From contig NC_090716.1 of assembly GCF_040954835.1 (NCBI RefSeq), positions 2,343,605-2,407,604 of the forward strand: 64,000 nucleotides of DNA, in the 5' to 3' direction. Source of the stretch: Lepisosteus oculatus (taxonomy: Eukaryota > Chordata > Actinopteri > Semionotiformes > Lepisosteidae). Shown here piece by piece: positions 22,701 through 37,700 of this stretch. The number at the start of each line of letters is the position of its first letter. Position 1 is the first letter of the stretch. Made by a program: the position numbers and the translations under genes. The notes beneath the pieces are model-generated. The model made no database searches. It worked only from the letters and a program-made list of their open reading frames with translations, and had not been told where the DNA came from.

Positions 22701-25700
22701 TGCGTTGGGTACTTCCTGTACCGAACAGGAAGCCAGGGCAGTCCGTACCCGGCAGCAGGGCGCGGAAAGCTGGGCAGCGCCTCACCTGAACTCGGAGGCG
22801 TTGAGCATTTTCACCTGCTCGGGCGGGAAGACGCAGAGGAAGTAGCCCAGGCCCACGAGGCTGCTACTGTCCAGCGAGCCCGCCGAGGAGTTCTTCAGGA
22901 AGTTGGTCACGATGGCCTGGGCCTGGAGCAGAAGCGTCCCCTGCGAGGGCACCACAGACGGGCCGATCAGTTACGCGTGAGCGGGCGTTTACAACAGAGG
23001 CAGAGCGCTCCAAGAAGACTACGCACGTTCAGCCAGTCGCTGTATTCCCCCACCGCCGCCAGCATGTCGATGTTCGGAGAAATGAAGTATTTGCCCACAT
23101 CTTCCAGGCTGAAAGCCAGCACGATCCTCTTCAGGCTGGGGATGTACTTGACGGTTTCATTTCCAAATGCCTTTAGGACATAAAGTGTGAATTACTGATC
23201 ACCCAAAGGCACCAATGAACACTTTTAAGGAGTCATCCATTCTGAGTGCCATTTCTATTTTCAGCTCGAATGTTTGGGGCCCCTTCAGAGCACAGTATTG
23301 ACAGCATATGTGTGTCGCCCTTGAACGTTTTTTGTGCTGTATTGTATTGTTATTCGTGTTGCACCGATTGATTACATCCCGTGAAGCCCATGGGGTGTTG
23401 GATGTATTCTGCGTTTGTTGTCCCCGGGAAGCCGAGGGAAAATGTCCAGGGTATGCGATTAGTAGATTCTGATTCTTTCCAGATGCTCTGATACGGGACA
23501 AGGCACATTTCCGTCAGCTGTTATTTTCACAGCGTTTCAGTGTGTCGTGGGATTCTTTGCCTGCGTAGTATAGTGACACCTTTGTCTGTCAGTAAGAATT
23601 AATGGGCACAGCGGAAAGCAGGGAGACCCCCTGTTTACTTTTAATCTTTATTTATGCCCCAGGAAGAGCTATTTACCTACTGTATATCTGTAACAGCTTG
23701 TGTCCTGAAAAAAAGAAAAGTGATGTGGCAGCCTGTGCCATTAGGACACATCTTACATCTTTATCAGCTGCCACATCACTCTGCAACTCCCAGCTGGCAG
23801 CCCCACTGGAGCTCAGCAGTGTGAGCCTGGTCAGTACCTGGATGGGAGACTCCTGGGAAAGCTGAGGCTGCTGCTGGAAGAGGTGTTAGTGGTGCCAGTA
23901 GGGGGCGCTCACCCTGCAGTCTGTGGGTCCTGATGCCCCAGTATAGTGACGAGGACACTATACTATAAACAGGCGCCGTCCTTCGGATGAGATGTAAAAC
24001 TGAAGTCCTGACTCTCTGTGGTCTATAATAATGATCTTAATTCCCTTCATTTTATACGTTGGTTCGATTCATGGCAGAAGTAGTGTTTGAAGAAAATAAC
24101 TGTGACATTCCCAGATCCCTACACCTGTTTATGTTTTATAATCTGTAGGATTGTGGTCAAGCTTTATGATTATGATGACACACAAGTGTCTGTCAAACTG
24201 ACCTCTATAGCCTTGGCCTTTAGGGCGTCCAGCTGCTCCTTGCTCAGGGCTTTCAGTGACCCCAGGATGTCCAGTGTGTTCTTGAAGGTGTCTGTGGTCA
24301 TGCACTTCAGGTCACTGGCACTGAAGACGACACTGCCTTCGCCCAGCTTGCGGATCTGGTCTTCAGTTGGAACTGTGGTGCATGCTGGAACACACATAAA
24401 CACTCAGGAAGGACACTCTGTCTGAGAGGGGATCAGGGACAAAACCAGCACCTTTCTCTCATCTGTAATCTGTATTTAATCATTTCCCAGTCTGGACCAC
24501 AACTGGGCTTTTAAGTTTGTTTCGAGATCACTCAGCTGACCAGCTGGTAACTTATGACCAGCAACCCTGCCGAGGCTCCACAGATGGAGGGCCCTTACAT
24601 ATCCCAGGTGTCAGTCAGGATTGAACTGATCATTCCCTAGAGAACTCGGCAATAAGATCAAAGATGTTTTTCTCATCGGGGGGACATTTCTGTGAGGAGC
24701 ACTGCTGTTTTACGAAAGGGTGCTGGTTGTTTTGATTGTCTAATCACCCCATACCTTCTCTCCTTCTCCTGCGGGCACTGGTCTGGTTCGAGGGATTCAG
24801 GACCATGTTGGTGAAGGCCTCCGTCACGCCAGACATATCGGGGGTGAAGTCAAGATCGGGGGGCACGAAATCCACTGGTTTGGTGACGCTGGAGAGAATT
24901 CCTTTCAGGATGTCCACCATCTCAGACTAAAGCAAAAAGATGCATGGGCCAGCTTTTTAAAACCAGAGTACTGAAGCACTTTCAGCTACAGGGCTCACTT
25001 TAGCTGCAACACTGAGAGTGCTACAGTGCCTAATTTGCTCACTTTTTCCCAACACCAGCTAATTTTCCAAACTTAGGTTTATTAAGTGAAAATAGACTGA
25101 TGGAAAAAAGAAACGCAACATTTTCTGGATTGAGAATACTTTAGTTATAGCTTACGTATGTTCACAAAAAGTTGTCAGTTTGTTTTAAGTCCTCGGACCA
25201 GCAATACAGCTTGTGCAGTGAGGCATTGCAACTTGCCAATCACACGAAAGCTCGTTAGGTGCACTTTTACCCAACAAGGTCCAGGTGGAATAATGCCTGA
25301 CCAGGTCACCTTTGAAAAGGCCTTAATTCAAACCTTGGGTCACTGCAAGAAAAAGGCCACACTTAGTCAGTTTTCTGTGCAGTCCGTAATGCCTCGAATG
25401 TCACCAGAAGCAAGGGAGAGGGCCATCGGCATGCTGCAGGCAGGCATGTCATGTGCCAGCGTTGCCAGACACTATGGAGTGAGCCGCTCCACTGTGTCCC
25501 AACTGCAGAGGTTTCAGAAGACCAGTAGGGCAGATGACCGTCCAAGACCCGGTCGCCCTCGAGTGACCACTCCAGAGCAGGACCTACACATCAGACTGGT
25601 CCATCTGAGAGATCGTTTCAGATCTGCCACCCGTACTGCTGCTGAAACTGCAGGCAGACACAATGTCCACATCAGTGACAGGACAGTGAGGGTCCACCCT

Positions 25701-28700
25701 GCTGGCCTTAGAGCAAGGCGACTTGTCAGAGGCCCTCTGCTCACACCTCCTGGACGTCACACCCGACTGGCTTGGGCCAGAGGCTGCGATGGTCGGCAGT
25801 GGCATCAGGTCCTCTTCATGGATGAGTTACTCTTCAGCCTGTCCCATGCAGACGGGAGGGCCAGAGTGTGGAGGAGGAGGTGTTGCGTTTGTTTTTTCCA
25901 TCAGTATACAGTATATTGTGATGCACATGTCCTTTTTGGGCGCATTGTGTATATGGTAGTGCATGCAGGCAGCTGTAGGCTGGGTACTGCCTGTGTTCTC
26001 TCCCCTCTTCTGATCAGAGCCTTGTTAGGGATGAGGTAATGAACTTCCCTTCGGAGTAGACTGGGATGGGATTTGGAAAAGCATTACAACATGCTTTTCA
26101 CTGCTATTTTTCAAATCTGCTTAGTCTTAGTGGCTAGATATAGAACTTTGAAACTTTATCGTTATTAACTTAAAATATGATGCAGATTTTAGGACTCATA
26201 GCTTTTATCCTGCCCTGGTGGTGTAAGAACCTTTTACATGATCAGAGCGCACATACAGTATTCCTTATTTTAACCCTTCTTTTGGAAATAAAACTGCCTT
26301 TTCAAGTAAATCTAGGAAAATCAGCAGTTACCATGCCAACCATTCAAATATGAGCTTCCTCAAGGAAATAGTGAACATTATACCACTAGTAATTTTATTT
26401 GGAAATGTACCTCTGCTTTAATTTTTTTTCTTCATGTATTTAGTACTTCAGTGCCCAAATTGCACTGGGCACAGAATTCTCTAGAAACTTTCTTCAGATT
26501 TGCAAGGAAATAAAAATGAACCTCCGCCTTTGTAAAATATATTTGCTTGTATACGTTCGCCACAGGCCTTCCTTTCTGAAGAGGGAATATGGAAAATATG
26601 TGTGTAGCTATGGTATGTTAATGGGAGATGGTGAATAGGGTTTGTTTCCATTTGATGTTCCAGTGTGGTTGCATGTTATACAAAAGCTCCTTACCGAGGT
26701 CTTGATCATTTTCATTTGTCTCCTATCCAACACTGACAGCAGGGACCGGAGCTCAGTGATATTATCGGAGGTCCAGTTTGAGGCGTCTCTGCCATGGGGT
26801 GAGGGGGGGGAAGAAATTTATTTCAAATGAGGCTGATGTCCAAGTTCCGCTGAGAACGATTAACATTGAATCCTCATGAAACAGAATTAAATCTACCAAC
26901 CATCATCTCTGTGCTAAAGGCACTCCAAATCTTCAGATTTGACAGGATATCTTTGAATGAATAATGAATTAAGGACTGAGTCTGATCTAGGGCAAGCTGT
27001 TATTGGGGCCAATTAATCCATTGGTCAGATCAATGAATTTAAATTTGTTTCAGGCTGATGCCTGGAGTTGCATTTGTTCCCACAGGGCTGGGCGAATCAC
27101 CCTGGGAATGGTGAAGGTTGGTGCTGGTAATAACTAATATTTTACCTTTATATGCGGCAACTATCTGCTCTCTACTAATCCGTTTTTGTAGATCACAACT
27201 ACTGAGTGAAAAGAGATGCTTGCAGACTTCATCAGCGAAACGAATGAATGCAGTTACTCTGACTCCTATAGTGTTTGGCCTAACCTGTGTAAATCGTTTA
27301 TAACAAGCAGGATTCTTGTCTCCATGCTTCGCTGAGATATCAGTGTGGACACAATGCACGGAGATACCCGTTCACAAACAAACGGTTTCACATGGCAGTG
27401 CATGTTCTGCAGGTTCCTACCCATAGACAGTCGTTATCTTTGCCGCCAGGCTGTCCTTGACCTCTCGCTTGAATTTGCCACACTTCTCCAGTGCTTTTAC
27501 AGCCATCACAAAGACTGTGTCGTTGAGGTTTTGGATGTCCTCAGCGTTGAAGAAACAAACGGCAAGACCCAGGTTTGCCACTTGGTCAGATGTAAGAGTT
27601 CTGGTGTCAGATATACCCTGGAAATGTGCAAAGAAAGTTAACAGCTTGCCCCAGTTCTTCAACACAATCCATTGATCAGCATTGATAAAACAATAAAGGG
27701 TGGTGAAGTGGGGCATGTATGTATCTCACTTATCCAGCTTCAAAGTATCACCACTTAAGCACATTGTGAGAGGTGTTGATGGGGTCTGTTAATTTAGCCT
27801 CAAACAAAAGTTACACTAAGGTGCCATAAAGCTGACTTGCTCTGGCAGCACCAGTGGCTTAACGCTACATAGTAAAAGACAGGAACAACACCCACAAACA
27901 GGACAAAACGGGACAATGTCTGCTGCCTATCAAAGGACAGAACCGAGAGCAAGACAGAGCAGGACAAGAAGTAATTACGTATCAAAGAACAGGACAAGCT
28001 CTCAGATTGTGGAACAAACTTTCTCCTGACTGTATATGAGAGCTGGGAATCCCTTGCAGTTTGTCGGTTCTGTGGGGCAGACCCGGCGCGCGTTGTCGGA
28101 CTTATTGAGCTCAATAAAACTGACTCTGCACAAGACTGTGTCCCGCTCCTCTGATGAAGAATTCCCACAACAGTGGCGTCATAAACTAAACTTGGACTTA
28201 ATGCATCTGCAAAGAGTGCTTTTACTATGAAGCACCGAGAATGATTTGCAAGCCAAATGCTGGCCGTGTTCATGCACCTCATCAGAAACACAAGGTGACC
28301 CAAAGCGTGAGGACTAACTCACCCAGCAGGTCTTGATGTATTTCAGGGCTTCACTTCTCCTCCCCGAGCTCATGGGGAGAAGCTGGGGATTGGCCTTGAC
28401 TAGCACGGCCACCACAGAGGAGCAGCTGAAAGAGCCGTTCCACTTCATCAGGTCTGTGAAGTTCCTGCGACATCAGATCCGAGGGTCAGGGGAGAGAAAA
28501 CAGTTGGGCAAATAAATCCTTGTCGTCTGCATGGCTTGTCAAAAGCATACAAGCTCCGTGTGCTAATAATATTCCCTTGCAGGAATACAGGCTGTACATC
28601 TTGGAGGATTCCTGAGTGCTCTACACTCTGGAGGAGACGCAGCCCTCACTCGAGTTTCACCTCACTGCCTTTTGCTTTGTAAGATCCGTTTCTCTGAACT

Positions 28701-31700
28701 GTCTGTGAGATGAATCGGTTGCATTTTTCCAAATTCTTCAGAACTCTGCTTTGGTGCAGGGACAAATGCATTTGTGCACTGCTCTCTGTATGCATGCAAG
28801 AAGCTGGACCCAGTCCGAAGTCTACCAGAAATGTATTATTGCGACACATGAAGAAGCAGGGCTTTTGCTGTGAGTTCATGAATCTGTTAAATGGCCTTCA
28901 CTTACATACAAAGAGGAAGGGCCTAGGTATCAGCTCTACTGGGACATTGTATTCCACTAGGAACTGGACAGCAAGGTCACTTACGGAGAGTAGAGTAGAA
29001 AGCTGGGAGGTATCTGGCTGATGTCAGTGTTATTTAAAGTGGAAAAGTTCTGGGCCTTCATCAGGGTTTGGAAATAGACTTTGCTTCCGCAGTTAACCTG
29101 CAGGGGTGAGAGCAGCATCACTGAGTTAGCGATGCACGATCGGGACATTTTATTCAGTACAAACGGTTTCGGTCCATGCTGGAACCACAGTGGCCCGTCG
29201 GTCATCCTGGTTTCTGTGGTGTTTGAGGAACAGAGCATGTGACCCCTCTTCCTGGATGGGACACCAGTCCATTACTCGAATGACCCCCCCCCCAAAAAAA
29301 AACTGCCGGCACACTCATAGAGCTGGGAGGACTGGAGCAGCTTGGGTAGAGAATCTCTCTCAGGTTACAACACTAATGTCTGCAGCAGGGACTTGAACCT
29401 ACAACCTGGCAGTTGGCTTAGCCACTGTGCTGCACCATCCTCTTTTAGTCAATAGCTGATTCCTCAATAGCTTCTATCCACAAGCAGTGAGATGGGTGAA
29501 CACATTTGGCCATGCCCCTCGGACCACACCTATACCATCTACCTCATTAGGATTTCTTATTTATTCATTGCACATCTCCAGTCACTGTTTACACATCTGC
29601 TTTTTTTACATTCAAACTGTTTACTTCGTTTACTTTTACATTGTCTACTGTTCGTTTGTATTTTGTCTTGATGCACTGTCTGCACTTTGTGCTTTTGCAC
29701 TTGTTTTAACAATCGAGAGACTTTCTGTAAGTAGGAATTCCATTGTACCAATGGCATTGTTCCATTGTGGCAATAAAGTTCGAGTTCAAGTTCAATCAAT
29801 ATCCAATATCCTAAAATCGCATGCTCGCGTCTCGGCGCTGTGTGTACCTGGTCGCGGGTGAGGTTCTCGTTCCCAGCGAGGGTCCGGAGGCTGTCCAGGG
29901 ACATGTTGCGGATGTCGCCGCAGGTTAAGCCAGTCACAGCAGTGGTCAGCATGCTGCAGGGCGAGAGCAGAAACACAGCAACAGGAGCTGTGACGTCAAG
30001 TCCTCGATCGCGCTCTGGTCACAGCTGCGAAGAGGCAGCTGAACAAAATGGCAAGGAGGCATCAAAACCGACCCCCTGCTCACCTGAGGTCCTCCTTGTT
30101 CTTCAGGCTCTTTATAATCTTCTTGATGATGACTAAGGCCTGAAATGCGAAGGGAACAGTCAACAGGCTGCAGTGAGAAGGAAGCCCTTTCTGGAGACCT
30201 TGTTCAAGAAGTCACTAGCGTGGGTTTGGACTGGCAGTAACAGGAACCCTTTCTGTAAGCCCTCATCTGTATGAAATGTACTGTAATGCAGCAGAATGAA
30301 TGACCTATGATATTTTATGTGAAATGTGAGTTGACTGTTTCTGTGGCAAGTATTTCTCTTCCTATGTCCTGCGTTGATGCTATTTTTCCAATTGATGGCC
30401 TCCTCACTAGAGTTTAAAAACTCTTTTGCAAACAAAAGGAGACAGAAAGGGCAGAGAATGCAGGTTAACAACACAGAATACACAGAATATTATAGTATCA
30501 CATTTCATTCAAAATCAAAAGGTCCCAGTGACCTGCTTTATTTATTGCCTGGGCTATACTGAAAAAAAAAACAAGGTTCTTTTTTATTCCAATTAAATTC
30601 CTTCTCGTGCTTGCTGCCCTCATTAACCGATGAAGGCTTATTGTTTAGCAGGGACCCTGGGTAAGAAATGTTTATCAACAGGTACTGCAACAGGACTGCA
30701 GGGGTCAAGTGTTGTACTTTAGGTCTCATCGCAAGCGGTCTATTAACAAACTGTCTATTAACTGTCTATTAACAATCTATTAACATGTTATAAACTACTT
30801 AAACAATTATTATGTAAGACAACACGTTTCAGGCGGTGGCCAGGTTTGGGGATTTGCAACTAACATCCGATTCATCTACACCAGAGATTGAAGTCATTCT
30901 GCTCGCACTGTGTGTTTAACACATGACTTTTCATTCTGAAGTACCCTCAACAGCTGACACACTGTATTTTTTTTCAGTGGAGTTAACCTTTACTTGTTCC
31001 TGTGCTTACAATCCCCCACCTGATGCGTTGCCGGGTCCTCTTACCTGGCCTTTATTCCAAGGCAGGGACTTATTGAGGAAGTCAAGTGACAGGCTAGTGT
31101 CTGATGCGTTCTTCAGGGTGGTGGCTGATATTGCAGACAGCAGGCCAGGGGGGATGTTTTTCAGAACCTCGCTGATAAGCTTCTCCTTCAGCACCTGGGG
31201 ACAAAAAAGAGATGTTTTTCGGGGGCGAAGGATCTCTGGCTCTGTGCTTGGAAGTCAGACTCACAGTCGGCTACGGAAACCAGCTAGAAAAGACTCTTAG
31301 CTGACCAAGATGTTTGCTGATTTCCAGCTGCTAAAAATAACAGTTTGAAAGATTTTGACCCATAGAATTTTGCCAATTTTGTTGCCTACGCAGGAGGTAT
31401 GGTAACAAAACTGCCAGTGTGGCTTCTTTCAAGAAATGACTTGAGCTTTGAAATAAGTAACTACATATGACCAAACTGGCTTGAAGGGTCAATCTGATGT
31501 TCTCATGTTCAAGAAAAGGGCTGTGACAAGTGCGACATATTTTTTGATCTAAACATTTAATATTACCCTGCTTGCTGGGTCTATAACACTATCCCAGTAA
31601 AACAATACTCGGTCTAGCTGGATAACATACGACATACAGTAGATACTCTGGGATTGCTTAAAAGGCAGTTAAAAATTAAAAATCATTGAACCACCTTACA

Positions 31701-34700
31701 CTCTACCAACATGGGTGACACTAACATGAATAGGTTTGTCTGGTTTGCAGTACCTCTTGTATAATCGCTTTCTTCTGGACTGGCTTCATGGCGTTGGTGG
31801 AGTCAGAGACCTCCATGGATTTGTTGAAGGCCTCCAGGAGGTCCTTGCCCTTCATCTTCTTTATGGTTGTGGTTTTGAGAGCACTGGCCAAATACCCCAG
31901 ATCTGTCAGATTGCTGCCAGTTACCTGTAAGCCACAGATAGATTTGATATTCATTGTTTCAATGCAAACTGCTGCATTTTCCACATATAATCACCAGAGA
32001 TGTCAAGACAATATTTTATATTTAAATAATTATTCCTTGCATTTATATAACACTTTCCATTCCAAAGGATCTCAAAGTGCTCTACATATGGGAGTGGAAT
32101 TACTTTAGACCAGAAGGAAGAGCGGCACCTATTGGTCCACCAACACCACATAACCTGGTTTTCCTTAGAAGTCTCCTATCCCAGTTTTGACCAGGACCAG
32201 CTTTCTGGGATCTGATCAGATCAGGCAGCAAGGTTGTGTCAGTTGTCTGCATCCTTTAAAAATCTTTGCTTATTGTTTATGAAGCAAAAATGTCAAAATG
32301 ATCCATCTGCATTCTTGCATAAGTAATCTAGGGCTCTCATCAGAAAACGCATTTTTATCCTAGTTTGCATGGATTCAGTTTTCCACATTCAAAATGTCTT
32401 TTTCAGGATGCGTGCCGTGATTTCGAAACTGTGTGCGTTCTCTGTGTTCACCTCTCCGAGTTTATCCAGTATGGCGTTCTTCTGGGAGCTGGACCAGTCC
32501 TTGATGTCCCTGAGCACGGACAGAGACTCCTTCACCTTCTCCTTGGACATCATCCCCAGCTGGCTCACACCCAGACCGGCGGCCGCAGGTCCCAGCTTCT
32601 TCAGGTCATCCGCTGAGATGTTCTTGGCATCCACTGACTTCAGGAGTTTCTGGTAGACCTGGGAGGAACAGGAGTGTTAACACCTGATTCACCCTGTTTA
32701 GAACAGGTTGACAGGAAAGCAAGAGCAAGAGAAAATATAGCTCTTTACCAGAAAACTTCAATTTCACACTAGCTAAGAAGATTTTAATGCTGGATTACTC
32801 GACACCAGAAAGAAGTAGCCAGGCACGGTGCCACTGACAAGCACCCTCTGCCTTTGTCTCACATGTGACTCACAAGACTGCCATATTTAATTTTTACTGG
32901 TGACGCAGGAGGACATTGGAATATAGTGGTGATGAAGGACACATGTGGCACAAGGCAAAGCAAGTTTAATTTGAGAGGACAGAGAATGGCTTGCACTGCT
33001 TTTTTATCTCAAGGGACATAAAACATGGGTCACTGCAATTAAAAGTGTTCAGCTCAGCAGCAGCAGGTTTCAATTACTCTGGAAAGTAAACCTTTGGTGA
33101 TGTTAGCTCGTGGTGCCAAACATACTAAAACTGTTCCATGAAGATGCAGAATCCCTTTGAGTTTTGAAGAAGAAGAAGAGCGTGTCACGTTCGTAAACCC
33201 CTCCTCTTAAGGACGCTCCAGCCCTTCCTTGTTTTTTACTCATCTCCCGCACCTGCTCCCTGTTCCAGCCCCCTTTTCAGTCCACCTTAAAAGCCGGGCG
33301 CTCACTCCATTCCGGGCTCTGCTCTGGTTCCTGTACCAGGTGAGTCTGGGACCTGGAAGTGCCTGGTCCCGTCAAGTTTTTAGTTCCTGTTCCTGTGCCG
33401 GTCCCGACCCGGTTCCTGTTTTTAATCCCGCTTGTCTTGGATGGACCACCCGGCTTTGGACTTTTGCCTCGTCTTGGATTCCCCCTTGGACTCACTTCTG
33501 GACAGTTTGCCTCGGCCACACCTCCCCCAAACACCAGCGCACCATGAACACGCCCCCTGTTTTCATTCCTGACCCCCGCCTGCTTTTTCCCCCGTGTTTT
33601 CCTCACCCTGGATTGTGTCGTCTGCATAGGGTCCTGAAAGAACGTTTACGTTACAGACGGTTTGTGTTGAATCTGCTGCCACTCTGTTTTGAGCACACAC
33701 AAGCGTCACGTCAGCTGCGCCCTCATGCTCAGACCCACAGGAAGCACCACACTTACATCCTTCACGTTGCCTGTGCAGTTCTGCAGCTTGGCGATCAAGG
33801 CATTGACGGCTTTAATTCTGTTGGCGATCTGACCGAAGAAGCAGGTGAGCTGGCCCAGCCTGCAGAGAAATAAAGAGGGAAGTCACCACAGTCGACATGC
33901 TGTTGTGTCATCCTGTTTGTTCTGTTTCCAGTGTAGCATCCAAAAAACAGGAATGAATTCCCATGTATCATTTCCAGATAAAAAGAACACCTGAGTTTCC
34001 CATTTGCTCCATAATGTAGGTCTGCTTTAAATTTACATGCAATTAACACATTGGTGCATATGTGTTATGCACATATGCTTGGTCAGGAGAATGCTGACCA
34101 AGCTCACAGCCATCATGAACAACACCTCTCATCCGCTTCATGGGACTGTTACTGGGCAGCGGAGCACATTTAGCAACAGACTGCTCCAGCTACGGTGTTC
34201 AAGGGAACGTTTCCGCAGGTCTTTCCTCCCGGCGGCTGTCAGGGTGTATAACGCTGCCCTAGGCTAGGACTGTTAGCCCTTCATTTGCTCCTCTATGGAC
34301 AGCATTTTGCTCTATTGTACTTTTTGGACAATCAGTCTGTATAAACCTATGCACATTTTGCACATGTTTTATTGTTTTTACAGTGACTATGATCAGCACA
34401 TTTTGCACACACCTATGTATTTAATTATTTTTATTTATTTTGTTGTCTTTTGTTTTATAACTATTCTGATGTCTGTTTTGCTTGTCTTGGGCTGGACTGC
34501 TGTAACACATCAATTTCCCTACGGGATTAATAAAGTATTATCTATCTATCTATATTTGGTATTTAATAATACTAATACTCCGAAGTATTTCTTTTTATGA
34601 AAATGAAATGCAGCACTGCACACTTATGATTGATATTGGTTTTATTATCTGTAAAACCACTACTATTTGCAAAATTGTTACAAAGTTATGTCTACAGCAC

Positions 34701-37700
34701 AGTAACAAATAATAACAAGCAACCGACCTTGAAAATACAGTTTCATTGGCAATGTCAATCTTGCATTTATCCAGCCCGCTTATGAAGAGATTCGCCTGTG
34801 CATCATTCAGATCATATAGAGTATCCCAGATCTTTGAACCGTTATTATACAGCTGACAGATCTGAAAGAACAAAGTTCCAGGTATAAAAAATCAGCAGTC
34901 TGAAAGTCTTGATTCACCTGAGTAGCTGAAACCAATGGGATATAATTGTATGTATTGATACACATTTAAGCCTGAGGATCCGGGGTTTCTCATTTGTTCA
35001 GAAGGTAAATTTTAACTTTAGTTGATATGCACCCTGTGCACCCTATTATAGCCCTCATAAATTGAGCACCGAACCAGGAGGTGAGGATGAGTGCATGGCA
35101 GTAGAAATTGGAACAAGACTTGGAAGATTTTGGAACTACAGGACCACTGTGCCAGCTGTTGTATTATAACACTAGCTGCTACGCTAGTGCAATTCACTGT
35201 CATCGACTGAAGATTCCAACCTCTTGGCTATAACACAAGCCTCCAGGCTGAAGACCAGTTGCTGTGTTACCGCACCAGGATTGAAAACAAGCCGCTGTGC
35301 TAAGGCACAAGCTAATATAATAACTCTACAAGTTCTCATATTAGCAACCTGGGTCAGAATATGTTGTTGCTAAGCTGGAAATAAAGACGGTAACGTATTT
35401 GGTTTCCTATAAAGTTCAGTTTAACCTCTGTTGGGGTGTGTCTTTGGTAAAGAACCCACCTAAATATTTAACAGCAGAGGCACATTATGAGTTGCAATGA
35501 AAGGGTTGATATGAAAGTATAGTGAGCAAAAGACTTGCATACATAAGTCCTGTGAAATTGTTCGGGGAAATAACTTCAAGCTGTTCCAAGTTCCATGGCT
35601 GTAGTTTATTGACAGTGTAACCTCAGGCCTCTCATTTAGACACCCCCCTTGTCTATTTCCTGAGCTTAATGCCTTCTTACTGGGCTGTGGGAGGTGTGGT
35701 GACTGAACAGCCGGTCACTTACTGGGCTAGTGCTGTTCCCTGTGATGTCCTTCAGGGTGGACATGGGAGCCTGTAGAGTAAAACGTCCAAGTATCTCAAG
35801 AACCTCTGCTGTGATCCAGCTGGTTCTACCTGCAGAATTATAACCTGTTTGAGAAACATTGCAAAACACGACTCTGGGGCCCCTTGTATTTCCACACTGC
35901 TGCCGGCCTCTTTCTGCTTGTTTCTTTCATGGTTTTACCATGTCTGGCACTTACTTTAACCATGGTCTCACCTTCTTACACTTTTACTATGCTAAGCAGT
36001 TCAAACATTCAAAAGCAGAAGTGCTGACAACCCCAGTAATGTCACGCCCTCTGCAGCCAGAGGGCGCTCCTTCTCTGTCCTATCTCTTGTTTCCAGTGCT
36101 TTGCTGTCCTTCCGGTGTTTCTCTCTCTCTGGGGCTATATATTTCTGGGTCTTTCATTCCCCTTCGCTCAGCATTGACGTTCGGATGTCCTGAAACCCGC
36201 CTAGCACCAGGTCGCCCCACGTCCGGTACTTGAGGGCATAGGTTTCTATATGGCATTTCCTGAACAGCTGAGCCCGGGGCTAACCCCCGTCTCGCCGCTA
36301 CGCATAGGGTCTCTTCGCTCTCCTGCCATTCCACGGATTGTCCCTTCCGACATCCGTGACAAGTAACATCAGAATCAGTCACCCGCTCATGTCATGCACA
36401 TCGTGTGCCACAGCTGTCGCCCATCTGCTTCCCTAAAAGGTGTTTTGAACACATTCTGAACTCCACGCTCATGCTAATCAGTTGGACTGAAACCTGCAGA
36501 GGTGTGTGTCATTTTAATGGTGACTTTTTCAGTGTTGAGTGCCGCTCAGAATAGCCTGTGGAAGACGTGGAGGGCAATGGAGGTTCTTTTGTTTAGGGCA
36601 GGTGGGTAATTCCATTCAAGCCACACGCGGTAGCTCAGAGCTCAGCCTGGGTTCTAGGTGTGAAGTGATCAGGGAAGACACGCCTTCACTCCTGGCTGAG
36701 ACGTGGGGTTCATCAACGAAGTGAGCCCCCCAGCACTGATGGTCCCCACTGGTACATACAGCTGGGAGCAGCTGGATCAAAAGAACCTCACTCAAGGCAC
36801 AGGAGCAGTGTCTGCAGTAGGGACTCGAACCTGCAACTCAACAGTCAGAGACTATACTCCACTATACTGCACTGCCCCCTTCCTTTTGTTTAAATGTCGT
36901 TGAATATGCAAAGAAGCCAAAACAAAAGTTTGTGACCAGATGATTCCAGCCAAGCACACTAATGTAAAACAAGTCTTTTGGAAGACATCTTCCAAAAGAG
37001 TGTACCAAGGGGCTGACATTCTAGCATGGTGATCTCTGTGGTTGGCGGCAGTGTCCGGGAGAGCAGTTTGAATTCGGGGTGTGACTGCACAAGACGCAGA
37101 GTTAGCTTACCCTGGCCACTGGCGCTAGACTGCTGGTCTTTCTCGTTGGCCTTAGAGGGATTATTTGAATTATCAGGTTTTGCAGTTACCCCGGGCTTCA
37201 GCTGGTTAGGGTTCACAGTGGCCTCTGGCTTCACCAGCTTCTTGGCCTGGTAGCTCATGAAGACGGTCTCCACCCACATATAAACAGCCTTTCTTGTGCC
37301 CTCATTCAGCTGGTCATAGAGCACGTTCAAGACTTTCATTCTAGATGGAAGAAACACAGTTCAGCTGCAATCCATTAACTGGTTCAACTTCCTTCCAAAC
37401 CAGAGACTAAGGATAATGCCATAGATTAGTGTTGTAGAATTATCACTTCTTAACATGAATGAAGCTTATATTCATAATAGATTTATGGGTTGGTAATCTT
37501 AGTACAAATTGCAATTCTTAATGGTTATTTTACAATTATTTGTCATTTGATTATTATTTTTTACTATTGCATGGTGTATGGCCCCACGAATCTCTGTCTA
37601 TGCAAAGCCCAGTAGGTTAACACTGCATAAAATAAACGGTCATTGACCGTTTGAAGTTCTCACTGCCTTGTCAAGAAGCTAAACTGAAAGAAAGAGAAAC

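Noticed and set aside
33229..33873. Plus-strand open frame of 214 codons and its minus-strand partner
   Set aside because: It lies mostly inside a solo LTR and then over exon 7 of the minus-strand gene; no retroelement protein motif.
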